Both the position numbers and the translations under genes were made by a program. A stretch of 29,116 nt of DNA from IMG/VR virus record IMGVR_UViG_3300034418_002820, positions 1 through 29,116 of that record, one strand, 5' to 3'. This stretch comes from a virus. The notes beneath the pieces are model-generated. The model was not told the origin of the DNA, did not search any database, and saw only the letters and a program-made list of their open reading frames with translations. This document shows, piece after piece, positions 26,622 to 29,116 of this stretch (the first letter of the stretch is position 1; every line of letters starts with the position of its first letter).

Positions 26622-29116
26622 TTATCGTGCGGTTGCGGGTGATTGGAATGGGTTCTCTGCGAAGGCGGCGTAGATGTAATCTGCGGTTGAATTAACAGCC
26701 GCGTTGGTGGTCCTCAGCTTGAACCCATTGCTCAGGAAGTCGATGTCATGGGTGGCCCCTGTCAGTTCCGCAGCGGTGGTATTTGCCTCTAGCGGGTGTT
26801 GGCTTGGGTTGTAGGTGTCCCTAGTGCTGTCGTAGATCCACCAGTTGCCTGCAGCGTTTGACTTGATCAACACGAACGCAGGACTGAAGCCAAGGTAGAC
26901 AAACGGTCCATTAGCATTGGCGTTGCCTGTGTAAGAACCAAAGGCGGAGTACCCAGGTACTGATGCCCAAAGATAGGCGACAAAAGTGTTTGTGATCGGC
27001 CCATTGGTCCTGACAACGCTGTTGTCGTACTTCACAGTAAAATGACTAGAGGTTGGAGCTGTATTGCCCCAAACATCTAAAGTCTGCCGAGCATTATTTA
27101 CATCCATCCACATGACATAGTTTTGTGGGTTGGTTGCATCTACTCCAGAATGGTAAACCTGAAAAGAACTGGTTTGTCTACACTTAACAATCATCATCTG
27201 AGGAGTAGCACCCAGGTTGTGATTGATTGTCCTGTTGGTAGCTGTTCCGTCACCAGTGTAAGTAATAATCTCAAACCCATTAGTTGAGGGGTTAGAAGAG
27301 TTGTAGTCCCAGCACCAAGCAACAGACTCGCCAGTAGGTGCTGTGTACGCAGCCTCTGCTGTGAGCGTGGGGCTGGTCAAGGCAAGATCCCCACCCCTCA
27401 CGCTATCTACCAGCTGGTGCTGGTTAGAGTTGGCGCGATCCTTGATCCACCAGAGACCAGAGGGGAAGGCCTCTTTGGCTTGATCCAGAATGCCTAAGGG
27501 GGAAACATTAACTTGATTGACCCATGCGCCTGTGCCACCACCGGCATAAGAAACGTAGATAGCGATAGAGGTAACACCAGTCAGTGGTGTTGTCGGTCTC
27601 CAGCGGGACCAAAATGTTCCACTTTGGCAATAGCTATTTCCAAACGGGGTGGTCAATATCCCATTAAAAAGATTGTGTCGTGGGCCAAGGTCTCCAACAT
27701 AAGTCACCCAATTTGTTGGATAAGTAGCAGAGTTGAAGGCTGTCGTGCTGCTTTGCACTTGATCATTGTCGCTTAATTCTGTGCCAGCCTCAATCAGAAG
27801 GGTGCCATTGATCTCAATCCCATACCATCTTGGCGACGCTGCAGACTGACCAGTGATCGCAATCTCCTCCAATATGCCGTCAATAGGCGCAGGCAGTTGA
27901 ACCTTGATCACCTGTTCAGAGTAGGGTGTGGGCAGCCCGCCATTGCCAGGTCCAGTAAGCGCCTGGAAGTGGTCCCGACCATTGGCGATCGGGGCAGCAG
28001 GCATCTTGGCAGTGGACAGCGGTAGGAACCCTTCGGGTGGGGTGTAGCGGAAGGGTTGTTGACCGAAGTTAATATCGGTATTGGCAACGCCGTAGTTGCC
28101 TTCTACGATGTAATATTCAGCAGGGTCGATAGTTGCACCTTCGCCAGTGCCAGCAACAGGATCTCCACCATTAAACCAAGTGCCATTCAAGGCAACCCAA
28201 TACTTGCCAGCATCGGCATCATACGCAAACTCGAACTCGTCAGTGCTTGACGTTGCTACAGGTCCAATCCCAGTCGCATACACTCCATTGATATAACCAG
28301 CACCATCATGCTGGATGCCAACACCTGGGTTAAAGAAATCTGCGTATTGCTCATTTGAGGCAATAGATATTTGTTGACGTAAACCGTAAATAGTGGAAGC
28401 GCTAAAGGTAGTGCCTGTCGCTTTCTCCCAATACCACTTCCCAGTCGCTGGAAGCTTGATTGTTGGAACAGCATTCCACCAACTAGATGCAGTCGTTGAA
28501 AGATTGGCGTTCGTCTCTGTTGTAGTGGTCGGGACTAGCGGGTTCCACGTCGCAAAGTTATTGGTCGGGCTGTCCTGCATGATGTCGTAGGTGGAACCGT
28601 CTGAGTTGTCTACAATTCGCACGCCGTTTATAAGCAACCCACTCCAGCAGTCTTGACCACCAACGCTTAAGGTTACATTGATGGCAAGCGACTGAAGAGT
28701 TCCACTAAATCCAGCTGGCAAGTTGATGGTCGCTGCAGTATTGCGGTCGCCAGGGAAAGTTTGTCCTGTGCTGACACCATTTACCAGCACATCATAAACA
28801 GGGTTGGGAAAGTGAGCAGCAAGAGATGTAACGTTTGCAAACGGAGTTGACGGGCGGTAAACGAACCAGTTGTCCGCTACACTTGAGCTAATAGCCCAGG
28901 TGTTATTGTCATTGTTAAATGAAGCAGCTGCGTTAGCACCAGCGGCAGGGTTTATGTTCTTATCGGTTGTCGCAAGATTTAATGGCGTTGCAGAGGTGTA
29001 CAAGTCAGAGCTAAATATCCCAACAGGGGCAGTATCAAACCCAGTAGCAGTGAAGTCATTCCCATTCCCGCTGTAATCCTTACCAAGATCGCCAGGGTCA
29101 GCGAAGGTCAGGTGGA
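26622..29116 (-). CDS. Tail fibre / host-recognition protein with SPRY-like and DUF7483-like regions (5' end outside window)
   Basis: The frame is open to the window edge, so the gene is cut; about 830 residues are visible, and an apparent start at 29003 is only an internal TTG. The first visible residues include 'LGKDYSGNGNDFTATGF'. A SPRY/concanavalin-like region follows ('LPATGKWYWEKATG', 'FEFAYDADAGKYWVALNGTW', 'INFGQQPFRYTPPEGF'). Then come two related beta modules with 'RPSTPFANVTS' and 'RPTTPLTGVTS'. The C-terminal ~230 residues ('YTGDGTATNRTINHNLGATP', 'VAYLWASVPGYSAFGSYTGN', 'DFLSNGFKLRTTNA', 'YIYAAFAENPF') match a repeat pair common in phage fibres (DUF7483-like). It likely binds host surface glycans. 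Confidence 0.82.
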   Translation of the reverse strand, partial: HLTFADPGDLGKDYSGNGNDFTATGFDTAPVGIFSSDLYTSATPLNLATTDKNINPAAGANAAASFNNDNNTWAISSSVADNWFVYRPSTPFANVTSLAAHFPNPVYDVLVNGVSTGQTFPGDRNTAATINLPAGFSGTLQSLAINVTLSVGGQDCWSGLLINGVRIVDNSDGSTYDIMQDSPTNNFATWNPLVPTTTTETNANLSTTASSWWNAVPTIKLPATGKWYWEKATGTTFSASTIYGLRQQISIASNEQYADFFNPGVGIQHDGAGYINGVYATGIGPVATSSTDEFEFAYDADAGKYWVALNGTWFNGGDPVAGTGEGATIDPAEYYIVEGNYGVANTDINFGQQPFRYTPPEGFLPLSTAKMPAAPIANGRDHFQALTGPGNGGLPTPYSEQVIKVQLPAPIDGILEEIAITGQSAASPRWYGIEINGTLLIEAGTELSDNDQVQSSTTAFNSATYPTNWVTYVGDLGPRHNLFNGILTTPFGNSYCQSGTFWSRWRPTTPLTGVTSIAIYVSYAGGGTGAWVNQVNVSPLGILDQAKEAFPSGLWWIKDRANSNQHQLVDSVRGGDLALTSPTLTAEAAYTAPTGESVAWCWDYNSSNPSTNGFEIITYTGDGTATNRTINHNLGATPQMMIVKCRQTSSFQVYHSGVDATNPQNYVMWMDVNNARQTLDVWGNTAPTSSHFTVKYDNSVVRTNGPITNTFVAYLWASVPGYSAFGSYTGNANANGPFVYLGFSPAFVLIKSNAAGNWWIYDSTRDTYNPSQHPLEANTTAAELTGATHDIDFLSNGFKLRTTNAAVNSTADYIYAAFAENPFQSPATAR

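Overview
The window is most of the genome of a T7-like podovirus (Autographiviridae type) of marine picocyanobacteria (Synechococcus or Prochlorococcus). The calls rest on a single-subunit T7-type RNA polymerase, a gp2.5-type ssDNA-binding protein, endonuclease I, primase/helicase, a family A DNA polymerase, a gp6-type exonuclease, portal, scaffold and both terminase subunits. Cyanophage host-derived genes are also present: hli, the start of psbA (photosystem II D1), class I ribonucleotide reductase, a MazG-like pyrophosphohydrolase and thyX. Every supported gene lies on the minus strand, so biological order runs from high to low coordinates. Genes are packed tightly, with many ATGA, TAATG or longer overlaps, and few show a Shine-Dalgarno sequence.

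Layout in transcription order. (1) 29116-26622: a large fibre-like protein, cut by the window edge. (2) 26618-22721: a fibre-associated protein, a small membrane/coiled-coil protein in the holin position, a Pro-rich membrane protein, two overlapping secreted proteins, small terminase, a basic protein, an HNH nuclease and structural-type hypotheticals. (3) 22685-20952 large terminase, then an AT-rich full-length thyX at 20752-20111. (4) 20110-18280: the left/right genome-end junction. It holds small early genes, a GC-rich inverted repeat, three copies of a 9-bp repeat and seven degenerate tandem copies of a 24-bp AT-rich repeat. (5) 18160-16829: a MarR-like regulator, tyrosine integrase and a 40-nt tRNA-Leu 5' half, the probable attP, followed by a terminator. 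(6) 16704-7105: RNA polymerase and the DNA replication/recombination module. (7) 7108-4142: HNH, DUF3310, MazG-like, NrdA and NrdB. (8) 4167-1058: virion assembly (gp7.3-like, portal, scaffold). (9) 1071-31: small basic genes, hli, a secreted beta-barrel-like protein and the start of psbA.

In a linear T7-like virion, terminase lies at the right end and integrase/RNA polymerase at the left end. Here they are contiguous, so the contig is circularly permuted, concatemeric or assembled across collapsed terminal repeats. The major capsid, tail tube and internal core genes are absent; they would lie beyond position 1 and beyond 29116.

Points that stand out: an ORF at the left edge that joins the first ~62 residues of D1 in frame to the last ~45 residues of a second, different ThyX (a natural recombinant or an assembly chimera); a DNA polymerase split by a -1 frameshift in an A5 run; a tRNA-Leu attP that carries the 5' rather than the 3' half of the tRNA; repeats at the genome-end junction; an exact 24-bp repeat shared by the RNA polymerase gene and the terminase-thyX spacer; a class I RNR beta subunit without the canonical radical tyrosine; and several overlapping micro-genes of 16-58 codons.
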